A stretch of DNA of 35,099 nt from a virus: the IMG/VR virus record IMGVR_UViG_3300044705_000012, positions 1 through 35,099 of that record. The stretch is one strand, 5' to 3'. Positions 18,552 to 25,724 of this stretch are shown here, one piece after another. Each line of letters starts with the position of its first letter. Position 1 is the stretch's first letter. The notes beneath the pieces were generated by a model that was not told the DNA's origin, made no database searches, and saw nothing but the letters and a program-made list of their open reading frames with translations. A program made the position numbers and the translations under genes.

Positions 18552-19316
18552 TCAGAATCCCAGCTTGCCCCGGCAGTCCGGCCCGATTCCGTACGCGCGG
18601 GAGGTCTCGTCAGTCAACGTCCGGTGACACTTGCCGCAGCGACCGATCTCCTGGCCATACCGCGTCATCGCGCCTTCGACATCCTCCGCGATGGCCCGCA
18701 AGATCCGCTCCTTGTGCTCGCGGTTCTTGATCGGGTGGAGGTCATCGCTGGCCTGCGCAGAGAGGAAGACCCAACCCGCCCAACGGGCCTCGGTGGGCTT
18801 GTCGACCTTGTAGAACTTGACCGCGCCGTCGATCTCCAGCGCGTAGTGCCCTTCCGGAACGTCCGGGAAGCCGGTTGTGGTTCGGGTGACCGGCGACTGC
18901 TTGTTGCCGCCGGTGTACTGCTGCAGCGTGCGCTGCTCGTCGAGGTTTCGTGGCCGGTATCCGGCGAGCGCTTTCTCATCTCGGGCTGCCTTGTAGGCCG
19001 CCCCGCGCTGGTCTTCTGCACGCTCGCGCTCCTGCTCGGCCTCAGCCATCGCCAGATCAGCTTCTCGGCTGGACATCCGACCAAGCTGCTGCAAGATCCC
19101 ATTCGGACTGGTCTTGACCATCCCGTTACCGCCGGACCTCGGCCGGAGCGCTGCGATGGATGCGCGTCGTGCCGTCTCGCGGTTGTAGCTGGTTGTAAGC
19201 GACGGAGCGCCACCGTCACGCCGTACCTGGGTAGTTCCCTGCTCGGAGCATTCCCGAACCTCTGCGACCGTGTCGTGCCGTCCCTTGCAATGCCCACACT
19301 TCATCTTCTTTGCCAT
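18552..19316 (-). CDS. DUF6011-like zinc-ribbon protein
   Basis: 254 residues from the first ATG (MAKKMKCGHCKGRHDTVAEV). The ribosome site AAGAAGGGG touches that ATG, so the ATG at 19304 (MKCGHC) is an alternative. A CxxC-H motif opens the protein, a Glu/Arg-rich helical region fills the middle, and the C-terminal 90 residues hold a β-domain (GHYALEIDGAVKFYKVDKPT) and then CGKCHRTLTDETSRAYGIGP followed by DC. This last part matches the Cys-rich motif of DUF6011-type proteins in actinophages (LTD, SxxxGIGPxC). Function is not established. Confidence 0.75.
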   Translation of the reverse strand: MAKKMKCGHCKGRHDTVAEVRECSEQGTTQVRRDGGAPSLTTSYNRETARRASIAALRPRSGGNGMVKTSPNGILQQLGRMSSREADLAMAEAEQERERAEDQRGAAYKAARDEKALAGYRPRNLDEQRTLQQYTGGNKQSPVTRTTTGFPDVPEGHYALEIDGAVKFYKVDKPTEARWAGWVFLSAQASDDLHPIKNREHKERILRAIAEDVEGAMTRYGQEIGRCGKCHRTLTDETSRAYGIGPDCRGKLGF

Positions 19317-19440
19317 CCCCTTCTTTACTGGGCTTGTTGCCTTGGTAGCGTGGGGATTCGCACCCCTAGCCGCTGAGACACGCTAGGTCGGTTCTAACCG
19401 CCATCTCGTCGTGCTTTCGCCTGACCGTTCTCGGGTCTGC
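19317..19440 (-). other. tRNA-like remnant in leader of the 18552 gene
   Basis: On the minus strand GGGGTGCGAATCCCC (around 19353-19367) looks like a T-arm, followed by CGCTACCA, a plausible acceptor 3' half. Upstream, CCTAGC/GCTAGG forms a 6-bp stem with an 11-base loop, and GGCGGTTAGAACC resembles a D-arm. No matching 5' acceptor (GGTAGCG) is found at normal distance; GGTGGCG occurs but too far upstream. It may be a decayed tRNA or a structured leader. Confidence 0.3.
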
Positions 19441-19568
19441 TATCTTGGCTATGCTGCCGAAGGCTCTGCTTGCTCCGTTCGACTCCGCCACCTCGAATTG
19501 CGATGTAGTTTTCAAGGTTCCTGCTAGCCGGTCCGCCGGCCCGTCCTGCCCTGCGCCTTACAACAATG
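19441..19568 (-). other. Untranslated leader, no gene seen
   Basis: Together with 19317-19440 this makes a leader of about 250 bases between the promoter-like element and the 18552 gene. No ORF with a ribosome site was found on either strand. The GC-rich stretch GGGCCGGCGGACCGGC is locally self-complementary. The length is unusual in a window where most gaps are under 20 bases. Confidence 0.4.
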
Positions 19569-19621
19569 ACTCTAGTGGCTGTGTAACTCCAGCGTCTACC
19601 CCTTCAGAAAAATTTGTACAA
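19569..19621 (-). promoter_or_regulatory. Three-hexamer promoter-like element with long leader
   Basis: Minus strand: TTGTAC (19616-19621), 17 bases, TAGACG (19593-19598), 18 bases, TAGAGT (19569-19574), then TTGTTGTAAGGCG as in the other copies. A 32-base repeat lies about 40 bases upstream of the first box. Confidence 0.55.
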
Positions 19622-19661
19622 GATTCTTTTCAGCAGAAAATCCCTACAGCAGATCTTGTGT

Positions 19662-19693
19662 TTGAGTGGTCTCATTTGGCCAGAGACTGGCCG
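19662..19693 (-). repeat. 32-base direct repeat, copy 2
   Basis: 29 of 32 positions match 15121-15152. On the minus strand it starts CGGCCAGTCTCTGGCC. As with copy 1, it lies upstream of a promoter-like element and downstream of the previous unit. Confidence 0.65.
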
Positions 19694-19748
19694 ACCCCCT
19701 GTACGCAACCGATCCTACAGACCCTGCCACATTCGCCATTTCGCCTGG

Positions 19749-19783
19749 TAAAAGGGCCAGGAGTCGACTGCCCTCCTGGCCCT
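19749..19783 (-). terminator. Rho-independent terminator after the DUF2637 gene
   Basis: On the minus strand AGGGCCAGGAG (19773-19783) and CTCCTGGCCCT (19753-19763) form a perfect 11-bp stem with a 9-base loop, directly followed by a TTTT run. It lies 20 bases past the stop of the DUF2637 gene and is the best intrinsic terminator in the window. Confidence 0.85.
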
Positions 19784-19802
19784 GCTGCTTCGCTCCCGGT
19801 AC

Positions 19803-20348
19803 CTAGGCCGCCACAAGCGCCTCCAGCGCCTTAGCCTGAGCCTTACGCTCGCGCGCCTTCTTGGCGTCGTTCTTGCGGCGAGTCTCCCAAGCCTTCTTGG
19901 CGCGCTCGCTGCGAGCCTGCGCAGCCAACTCCTCCGGCGACGGCAGCGCGGCGATGGCCTCCAGCTCAGCAGTCTCAATCTTCTTGGTCTCGGCCTGCCG
20001 AGTCTCCATGTGGTCACTCAGCCACTCGGCGAAGAGGAAGAGAGCTACCGCACCAATCCCGGTCATCCGGTCGCCGGTTGTGTTGCCTGCGTAGATGTTG
20101 GCAGCGAGCGAGAGAGTACCCGCCCCCAGCTGCACCCGGAAGCCGATCTTGTTGGTGGCGCTACTCCAGTTCTTGCTCCGCATGACCATCCCGATGACGG
20201 CGATCCCGTCAATCATGAACGGCCAGCACCAGATCTGCCAGCCGGTCGTGTGGAGCTTGTTGGCTGCCTCCACGATGTGCATGAAGGAGAGGGTCAGCGC
20301 GCCGAGGAAGTAAGCCTTGACGATGGTACGAACGATGAAGGTCTGCAT
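19803..20348 (-). CDS. DUF2637-like membrane protein
   Basis: 181 residues, ATG after AAGGGGATCGAA. Four hydrophobic segments lie within residues 1-115 (YFLGALTLSFMHIVEAANKL, GWQIWCWPFMIDGIAVIGMV, VQLGAGTLSLAANIYAG, GIGAVALFLFAEWLSD). The F-x-H, P-x-x-IDG and LAAN signatures fit DUF2637, a family found in actinobacterial chromosomes and as transfer (Spd-like) proteins of conjugative plasmids. Residues 115-181 are a long charged helix rich in Lys, Arg and Ala. Expected location: host membrane, with a cytoplasmic basic tail. The single-gene unit has its own promoter-like element and terminator. Confidence 0.8.
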   Translation of the reverse strand: MQTFIVRTIVKAYFLGALTLSFMHIVEAANKLHTTGWQIWCWPFMIDGIAVIGMVMRSKNWSSATNKIGFRVQLGAGTLSLAANIYAGNTTGDRMTGIGAVALFLFAEWLSDHMETRQAETKKIETAELEAIAALPSPEELAAQARSERAKKAWETRRKNDAKKARERKAQAKALEALVAA

Positions 20349-20407
20349 TTCGATCCCCTTGGAAGTCTGTCGGCGGAGCGTTTTCGCTTCAACGCCTTAC
20401 AACTCCA

Positions 20408-20459
20408 AGTCTAATCAGCAATTGGCCAAAAGTAAAGCAGGATTGGTCATATTCTCCAA
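20408..20459 (-). promoter_or_regulatory. Three-hexamer promoter-like element before the DUF2637 gene
   Basis: Minus strand: TTGGAG (20454-20459), 17 bases, TTTACT (20431-20436), 17 bases, TAGACT (20408-20413), then TGGAGTTGTAAGGCG. The middle box is the least conserved of the set. It lies between the lysis-block hairpin and the DUF2637 gene. Confidence 0.6.
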
Positions 20460-20479
20460 AAATTTTCAGCAGATATGGC

Positions 20480-20512
20480 GGTGCCCCCGGCCAAGGAGTA
20501 ACCGGGGGCACC
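20480..20512 (-). terminator. 11-bp hairpin closing the lysis block
   Basis: GGTGCCCCCGG (20480-20490) and CCGGGGGCACC (20502-20512) pair perfectly with an 11-base loop. On the minus strand a TTTTT run comes about 18 bases later, so this is a strong hairpin with a delayed T-run. It marks the end of the structural/lysis transcription unit 30 bases after its last gene. Confidence 0.7.
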
Positions 20513-20541
20513 AGTCCAGGATAGCGCTTTCCTAGCGCATA

Positions 20542-20757
20542 TCAGCTGTGAGCGCTGGGGATCGAGGCAGCCCGATCGGCGTCACTGCCTCGCGCACTGA
20601 TCGCGTCATCCACCGCGTTGACACACAACGCGCCGTATTCCGCCCCAACGACATCAACAGCCTGACGCTGGGTCAGGGGTACGTTCGGCGTCACCTCAGC
20701 CGGTGGCGTGATCGTATGCCCCTGGCCCTCAATCTGAGTGTTGGTAGAAGTCGTCAC
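20542..20757 (-). CDS. 71-aa protein at the end of the lysis group
   Basis: GTG at 20757 overlaps the holin-like gene stop (GTGA) and follows GGAGGGAGCAA. The product starts VTTSTNTQIEGQGHTITPPA and ends SARGSDADRAASIPSAHS. The first 28 residues are polar and Pro/Thr-rich and the middle (QRQAVDVVGAEYGALCVNAV) is a helix. No membrane segment. No family was recognised; it may be a regulator of lysis or a short virion-associated protein. Confidence 0.7.
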   Translation of the reverse strand: MTTSTNTQIEGQGHTITPPAEVTPNVPLTQRQAVDVVGAEYGALCVNAVDDAISARGSDADRAASIPSAHS

Positions 20758-21011
20758 TTGCTCCCTCCTCTAGCGCTCAGCATCTTGTGAACGGTCGCTG
20801 GGCTGAACACCTTGCGCCGGCCCCAGGCCCACATCAGAAGCGGAGTCGCTGTAGCCAACACAGTCAGGATCTGGACCTGAGTTGCCGGAGAGATCTTGAA
20901 GCCGAGCGTCACCAGAAGGCCGAGAACGACGCTGGCTCCTGAGACAATCACCCCCGGACCTCGCAGCGGTTCCTTGTTGTCCGGATTGGGTTGCAGCTTC
21001 TGGTCAACCAT
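20754..21011 (-). CDS. Holin-like two-helix membrane protein
   Basis: I use the ATG at 21011, seven bases after the perfect Shine-Dalgarno GGAGGT; the ATG at 21026 lacks one. The product (85 aa) starts MVDQKLQPNPDNKEPLRGPG, then has two hydrophobic segments, about 21-39 (VIVSGASVVLGLLVTLGF) and 44-62 (ATQVQILTVLATATPLLMWA), and a basic C-terminus (GRRKVFSPATVHKMLSARGG). Size, two helices, charged ends and place beside the endolysin fit a class II holin. Overlaps the following gene with GTGA. Confidence 0.75.
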   Translation of the reverse strand: MVDQKLQPNPDNKEPLRGPGVIVSGASVVLGLLVTLGFKISPATQVQILTVLATATPLLMWAWGRRKVFSPATVHKMLSARGGSK

Positions 21012-21016
21012 CCGGC

Positions 21017-21562
21017 TCACCTCCATCCTTCGCTCTTGAACAACTCATACCAGTGGTACGGCTGGCAGAGTCGATAGGTGAGACTCGGGTACATAAGCCC
21101 GAGGTCTTGATATGCCCAGGCAGCCGCCGAGGAGCAGACGACATGCTGCGGGACGTTGCCGGGATTCCTCGCCTGCGGGAATGGACTGAGGGTTGGGTGG
21201 CCTAGGTCGATCAGACCGTCCTCAACGATTGCAGCCCAATCGTAGCCCACACCCAATAGCTTCTCCATGCGGGCACAGATCTCGCCACGTTGATCTGCCG
21301 TCTTGATCTCCTGGCGATTGCTGCGGAGCCAACGGTTGTCGTACTGCCGGAGGTCTGCCCAACCAACACCGCCTGGCCGACCCTCAATGCCCCAAGGAAC
21401 TCCAGCGGCATCGATGTGGTGGAACACAACGATGTGGTTGATCCAGGTTGGATGTCCGGAGAAGAGTGCGGCTGCACGGATAGCCATGGAGAATGGGTCA
21501 TACCAAGGCTTTCCCGTCACGGCCATGACATCGCCCGGCTGTAGTCCGTTGAGATCCGTCAT
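21017..21562 (-). CDS. NlpC/P60-like (YiiX-type) hydrolase
   Basis: 181 residues, ATG overlapping the previous stop (ATGA). The opening MTDLNGLQPGDVMAVTG and a His at 43 in WINHIVVFHH are followed much later by HVVCSSAAAWAYQDLGL with Cys143. This order (His first, Cys late) is that of permuted papain-like proteins of the YiiX/NlpC-P60 type. GIEGRPGGVGWADLRQY lies between. Such proteins cleave peptide or amide bonds, often in peptidoglycan. Its place in the lysis group supports a wall-directed role; there is no signal peptide. The alternative is a virion- or lipid-directed hydrolase. Confidence 0.7.
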   Translation of the reverse strand: MTDLNGLQPGDVMAVTGKPWYDPFSMAIRAAALFSGHPTWINHIVVFHHIDAAGVPWGIEGRPGGVGWADLRQYDNRWLRSNRQEIKTADQRGEICARMEKLLGVGYDWAAIVEDGLIDLGHPTLSPFPQARNPGNVPQHVVCSSAAAWAYQDLGLMYPSLTYRLCQPYHWYELFKSEGWR

Positions 21563-21975
21563 TCGCCCTTGCCTCCTGAGTCGTTCACCCGCAGATGATC
21601 ATCGACTCGACGCTCCAGATGTTCATGCCGGGCCTGGAGCAGATTCTGCCGATCAGTCAGCAGCTCATGGACCTTCAGCGATGCATCCAATCCAACCTCC
21701 AGCTTGGTGACTCGATCGGGGAGGCTTGACGTGTTGTTCTCTATTTTGGCCAACCGTTCCATCACCCCAGGCGTTGGGGGGACACCGGGTCTAGCCGGCT
21801 TCCCATACCAATCCGTTTTGAACATGTCGTCACGCTCTTGCTGCTCTGTTTGAAGCTGGATCTGCCGGTCGTTCTGTCTCGTTACATGTGTCAGAATCCG
21901 GACCATCACAGAAAGGATCAATGCCGCAACAGCAGCTAATGATCCAACAGCAATCCAGGTGGTCGCCCAGGGCAC
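21559..21975 (-). CDS. Membrane-anchored coiled-coil protein in the lysis group
   Basis: 138 residues, GTG start after AAGGAGTCGATACC. An N-terminal helix spans residues about 5-27 (TTWIAVGSLAAVAALILSVM). The rest is polar and helical (QNDRQIQLQTEQQERDDMFK; VTKLEVGLDASLKVHELLTD; NLLQARHEHLERRVDDHLRV) with a Pro-rich break near 60-70. Similar N-anchored coiled-coil proteins accompany endolysins in actinophages and may be a second holin or spanin-like factor. It overlaps the NlpC-like gene (ATGA). Confidence 0.65.
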   Translation of the reverse strand: MPWATTWIAVGSLAAVAALILSVMVRILTHVTRQNDRQIQLQTEQQERDDMFKTDWYGKPARPGVPPTPGVMERLAKIENNTSSLPDRVTKLEVGLDASLKVHELLTDRQNLLQARHEHLERRVDDHLRVNDSGGKGE

Positions 21976-22012
21976 GGTATCGACTCCTTGCAGGGGTGGC
22001 TACAGACAAAGA

Positions 22013-22954
22013 TCAAGAATCGAGCGCGTGACCAGCAGCAGCCAAATGCGCCAATACCTGATCGACCTTGCTGCTCAAAGCATCCATCTTGCCACTAAGC
22101 GCAGCAACTACTTGACCTTCAAGAGCAGCCAACTGTGCATCGGTGATGGCAACTGGCGTAGGCTGGTTTGCCAGAATCTGTTGTGCGGCACGGGTGAGAA
22201 TCTCCAGCCGCGACTGCGGATCCGGCTGCACCACTAGCGGATCTCCCGGCTTGGATACCAGGTAGTCGCGCACATTCTCCACATCGCCGAAGAATGCGCC
22301 AATTGAGATTGGGCGGGCTTTCCCAGCCCAAGCCTGGATGATGTCTCCTTGCTCCATGCTTCCTCCTCCTTGTCCGTAATCTGATCGAATGATATCGTTT
22401 GCATCACAATCAGCACCGTCGATGGTTACCTGGAGACGCTGTCGCAGGTGCGCCCCAGGCCAAAGCTGCGCATTTCTACCGCCAGACCAATCCGTCGACA
22501 TGCCGGCCTGCCAGAACCAGGTAGCTACTCCATCGCGCGCAGCCCATGACAGCGCATCGTACGGGGCATACAAGCCCACGCGGTTAAGGCCGATGACTGC
22601 TGCGATAGCCCGGAGTCGAGAGGCCATCAAGGCCCAGTCAGACGCCTGAACATCAAAGTCTGCTGACCAATAGATTACGCGGAAGTCTGGATAGGGAAGT
22701 GCGTTTGCCTGGCGCAAAGCTTCATGTGCTGCGTCTGTCGCATTGAAGCCTGAGTTGACTAGGTCCCTCGCGTCATATTCCCAGTTAAGAGTTATCGAGA
22801 GTCCAGCTGCACGAAGCGCAGCAAACTCAGATGCCGTAATAATCTTCGGCATCGTTGTTGGATCTTTATAGGACAGATACCTCATCACACCCGTAGCTCC
22901 AGCTGCCTTCAAGGCTGCTGGCGATGGATGCGAGAATGCGTAATCTACAAGCAC
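22013..22954 (-). CDS. Endolysin, DUF1906 glycoside-hydrolase-like
   Basis: 313 residues, GTG start after AAGGAGGAG. Residues 1-195 match the DUF1906/GH25-like barrel: VDYAFSHPSPAALKAAGATG near the N-terminus with Asp4, GLSITLNWEYDARD (51-64) and VIYWSADFDVQASDW (93-107), each supplying acidic residues at strand ends. The part after a Gly-rich break at 194-198 is helical (EILTRAAQQILANQP, QLAALEGQVVAALSGKMDAL) and may be an oligomerisation or wall-binding tail. Expected to cut peptidoglycan glycan strands at the end of infection. It precedes the membrane and holin-like genes. Confidence 0.85.
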   Translation of the reverse strand: MLVDYAFSHPSPAALKAAGATGVMRYLSYKDPTTMPKIITASEFAALRAAGLSITLNWEYDARDLVNSGFNATDAAHEALRQANALPYPDFRVIYWSADFDVQASDWALMASRLRAIAAVIGLNRVGLYAPYDALSWAARDGVATWFWQAGMSTDWSGGRNAQLWPGAHLRQRLQVTIDGADCDANDIIRSDYGQGGGSMEQGDIIQAWAGKARPISIGAFFGDVENVRDYLVSKPGDPLVVQPDPQSRLEILTRAAQQILANQPTPVAITDAQLAALEGQVVAALSGKMDALSSKVDQVLAHLAAAGHALDS

Positions 22955-22986
22955 TTTCCGACTCTCCTCCTTGTAAGTGCTTTCAT

Positions 22987-23478
22987 CTACTTGGGCAATT
23001 CTCCAATCACAAAGCTAGCGTTGTCGTTAGTATCCAAGGTAAGCGTTCCCGTTCCAGCTGTGCGCTTCAACCGTAGTTTCGGCGTGTAGGAGCCGACGCC
23101 TACGCCGGTGATGGCACGAAAGCCAACAAACCAGCTACGGGTGCTGGCTGGGTTCGGCTGGAAATTGATGACATCATAATCAGTGCCGCCAATGTTAATG
23201 CCCACCGTGAATGTGCTGGCGCTGGTGTTCGGGAATCCCGACATCGCTACCAGTACCAAGATGTCAGATCCTGATGAATCGGCACTCTTCGACCAAGAAA
23301 GGCTAGTGCCGGTTATATCAACATATGATGCCGATCCAGATGCTGAAATGCTTGCGGTCCCAATAGCAGACATCACACCAATGTTTGTTATCCGAGTTAT
23401 TGCATTGAGGACTTGTGCCAATTCAGCAGCAGTTGGTGTGTGATTCGGCAGCCAGTTGGTTGGCAAAGTAGCAGACAT
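22987..23478 (-). CDS. Distal tail protein
   Basis: 163 residues. The ATG at 23478 follows GGAG at a spacing of 6, a few bases after the previous stop; the longer open frame upstream is a shadow. The product starts MSATLPTNWLPNHTPTAAEL, with a short helix (QVLNAITRITN) and then a Ser/Thr/Gly-rich β-structure (GTASISASGSASYVDITGTS). This layout (short trimerising helix then a β-sandwich) is typical of small actinophage tail-fibre or receptor-binding proteins. It lies between the main minor tail gene and the endolysin. Confidence 0.75.
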   Translation of the reverse strand: MSATLPTNWLPNHTPTAAELAQVLNAITRITNIGVMSAIGTASISASGSASYVDITGTSLSWSKSADSSGSDILVLVAMSGFPNTSASTFTVGINIGGTDYDVINFQPNPASTRSWFVGFRAITGVGVGSYTPKLRLKRTAGTGTLTLDTNDNASFVIGELPK

Positions 23479-23489
23479 CAGGCTCCGTT

Positions 23490-25721
23490 CTACAAGGCTA
23501 TGGCCGGAGGGTGCCAAAGCGCTACTGTCGAGCCTGCCGGCAAGGCATACTGAAGCGCATCGACAGTAAACGTTTGATTGGATCCACTGGCCGCTCCCAC
23601 AGCAGTAACGGTCACCTGGACCCCTCCTACGGAGATAGTACGTGGGTAGTCTCCGGCCGAGGTAGACCAAAATAGGCCATCAGTCGTCTGGACCGTGATG
23701 CTGGTGTCTCCAACTAGCGCAGGGTTAACCAACGTCGAGCTACCGGCATCAACCCTCCAGGCATTGTCGCCGCTGCCCTCAATAAGGGCCACCCGCCACG
23801 GATCGTATGGAGAACAGTTAATTGTGACATCCCAATCGAACGGCGTCAAGGTCTCAGTGTATCCCTCGGCTAACAGCGAGACCGTGCCGGGAGGGTGCTG
23901 GATGGCCTTGCTGCTAACATTCATCACATCAATTCGTCCTGATAGGGGCGTGGCAAGCCAAGCAGGAATAATAATTGGTGTAGCGGCAAGGTTCAGATTC
24001 AATGTTGGATAGCGGAAGCCCTCTGCGATACCTTTTCGCACCTCCCAACCAGCCCGAAACGACAAGTTGGAATCATCCTTTGTGTTCACCGTAACGGAGG
24101 TGTCATATATTCCAATAGCGTCAGTGCCAAGCGATCCCGTAGTCTGCTCAACGATTGCTGATGACCCATTCTTGCGATTGACCGTCACCAGATTCCGATT
24201 TCGCTGATCGTCGTCCACTGGCTCGAATGGGTCATCCACCTGACCAAGCGATACATCCGGATTAAGCATTGCTACGGCGTTGTAGCGGAATTGCCGAGTA
24301 GCAAAGCTCAGTCCAGGTCCAAAACCGTCATACAAAAGACCATCATCTGTTGTCTCGCACTCGCGGAGCAAGTTCTCGAAAGTGTCTACAGTCTGTGATC
24401 CCATTGCGGTATCAGAAACTCCAGATATCGCAATTGTCACCCCCTCCTCATTGCAGAGTCGCACTAGTCGAGCCGATGCGGTCTCTCCAAGCCAACCTGT
24501 GGCGGCCGTTGTTGTGTTCACTGAAGAGGAATAGGGCGCCCAAATCGACAGATGACCAATCGCCGGAAGAAGTGTCGAGGTGCTGCCTTCTGAATTCAGG
24601 GCAACACCGGTGATCGGCCCCAGGGTTCCAACAGCCGCACTGTATGTGTCGGCAATTATCCCATCGACAGTAGTTACTGTCTTGATGTTGCTTCCAGACT
24701 GGGATGCATCCACCCGAATCTGGTGTGTATTCCCGTCGAATATGGATGTCAGAGCAGTGAATATATCCTCAAACAAACCTGCGTTAGTGGTAAACCCCAA
24801 TTCCAGTACAGGGCTGCCGGAAAAGGATGTCACACCAATCCACCACTCATTGGCAGATCCCTGTGTGTACCAAGTTACCACCTTAAGGCTGGGTGATCCG
24901 GTCTGTCCGGTGGGGAAAATTGCTTCGAACTCCAGTCGCCACGATGTAGATGAAGTTGTGGCTATGCTAGCGGCGATTTGGCCACCGCCAGAGAAGTCGA
25001 CCACTGGCGCAGATCCAGTCATGGCCTTGCTGCCGAATTTTGGTGCTGAACTTCCTACCACAAGGGGTGTGCCGCCGGGCAATCCGGATGCCGCTTGGGT
25101 TGCGCTAGAGCCATCCTCAAGCGACCAGTACGCCGCTGGTGAAGATTGCGTTATTGCACGATACAGCGGAGAGCGCAATGGGGTCTTGCCTTGCTGAAGC
25201 TGACGTAGCTTTCCTGAGGCCGACATTGTTATGACAGCAAGATTGCAGGATGTATCCCAACTAGGAATCCAGCCATTTATCTGACCCTGAAAACGCGTGT
25301 AATATGTTCCATTGATGTACAAGCGAACACGAACCGGTGTATTCCGAACTACGTTAGGCCACCACTTGCTCGCTGGATTGTAGGGAGAATAATTGCCGCT
25401 AGTGTTATCCAAAGAAAAGTTGCAACTTGCTGGGGATGCTTGAGAACTTTCATCTGAGCTGCCGACAGTGATTCCTATTCCGCCGCCATCAGCTTGCCGC
25501 ACATCAGTTGTGATTTCATACCAGTTCCAAAATTGAGGCTCACTGGAGTTTATGTTGGCTCCAAACGCAACCTCCACGATGATGAAGGCATTGGTCAAAA
25601 CGTCTTGCAGAAAAGGGATTCCTCCTGGGGGCGATGAAGCACCCCTTGGTTGTGTGGAGCCTATTGGATCGCCATATGGATCCTCGTCCAGGAACTCATC
25701 CCAAAGAGCAGCAATAACCAC
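23490..25721 (-). CDS. Large minor tail protein with LamG-like insertion
   Basis: 743 residues, GTG start after GGGACGAG. The N-terminal about 180 residues contain IVEVAFGANINSSEPQFWNW and SCNFSLDNTSGNYSPYNPAS, features of tail-hub proteins of Gram-positive siphophages. Residues about 185-400 contain a concanavalin-A/LamG-like segment (AAYWSLEDGSSATQAASGLP, SWRLEFEAIFPTGQT, HQIRVDASQSG) that could bind host polysaccharide. The C-terminal part resumes hub-like features (GFRYPTLNLNLAATPIIIPA; WDVTINCSPYDPW). Likely the central baseplate or tail-tip component after the tape measure. Confidence 0.85.
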   Translation of the reverse strand: MVIAALWDEFLDEDPYGDPIGSTQPRGASSPPGGIPFLQDVLTNAFIIVEVAFGANINSSEPQFWNWYEITTDVRQADGGGIGITVGSSDESSQASPASCNFSLDNTSGNYSPYNPASKWWPNVVRNTPVRVRLYINGTYYTRFQGQINGWIPSWDTSCNLAVITMSASGKLRQLQQGKTPLRSPLYRAITQSSPAAYWSLEDGSSATQAASGLPGGTPLVVGSSAPKFGSKAMTGSAPVVDFSGGGQIAASIATTSSTSWRLEFEAIFPTGQTGSPSLKVVTWYTQGSANEWWIGVTSFSGSPVLELGFTTNAGLFEDIFTALTSIFDGNTHQIRVDASQSGSNIKTVTTVDGIIADTYSAAVGTLGPITGVALNSEGSTSTLLPAIGHLSIWAPYSSSVNTTTAATGWLGETASARLVRLCNEEGVTIAISGVSDTAMGSQTVDTFENLLRECETTDDGLLYDGFGPGLSFATRQFRYNAVAMLNPDVSLGQVDDPFEPVDDDQRNRNLVTVNRKNGSSAIVEQTTGSLGTDAIGIYDTSVTVNTKDDSNLSFRAGWEVRKGIAEGFRYPTLNLNLAATPIIIPAWLATPLSGRIDVMNVSSKAIQHPPGTVSLLAEGYTETLTPFDWDVTINCSPYDPWRVALIEGSGDNAWRVDAGSSTLVNPALVGDTSITVQTTDGLFWSTSAGDYPRTISVGGVQVTVTAVGAASGSNQTFTVDALQYALPAGSTVALWHPPAIAL

Positions 25722-25724
25722 AGC

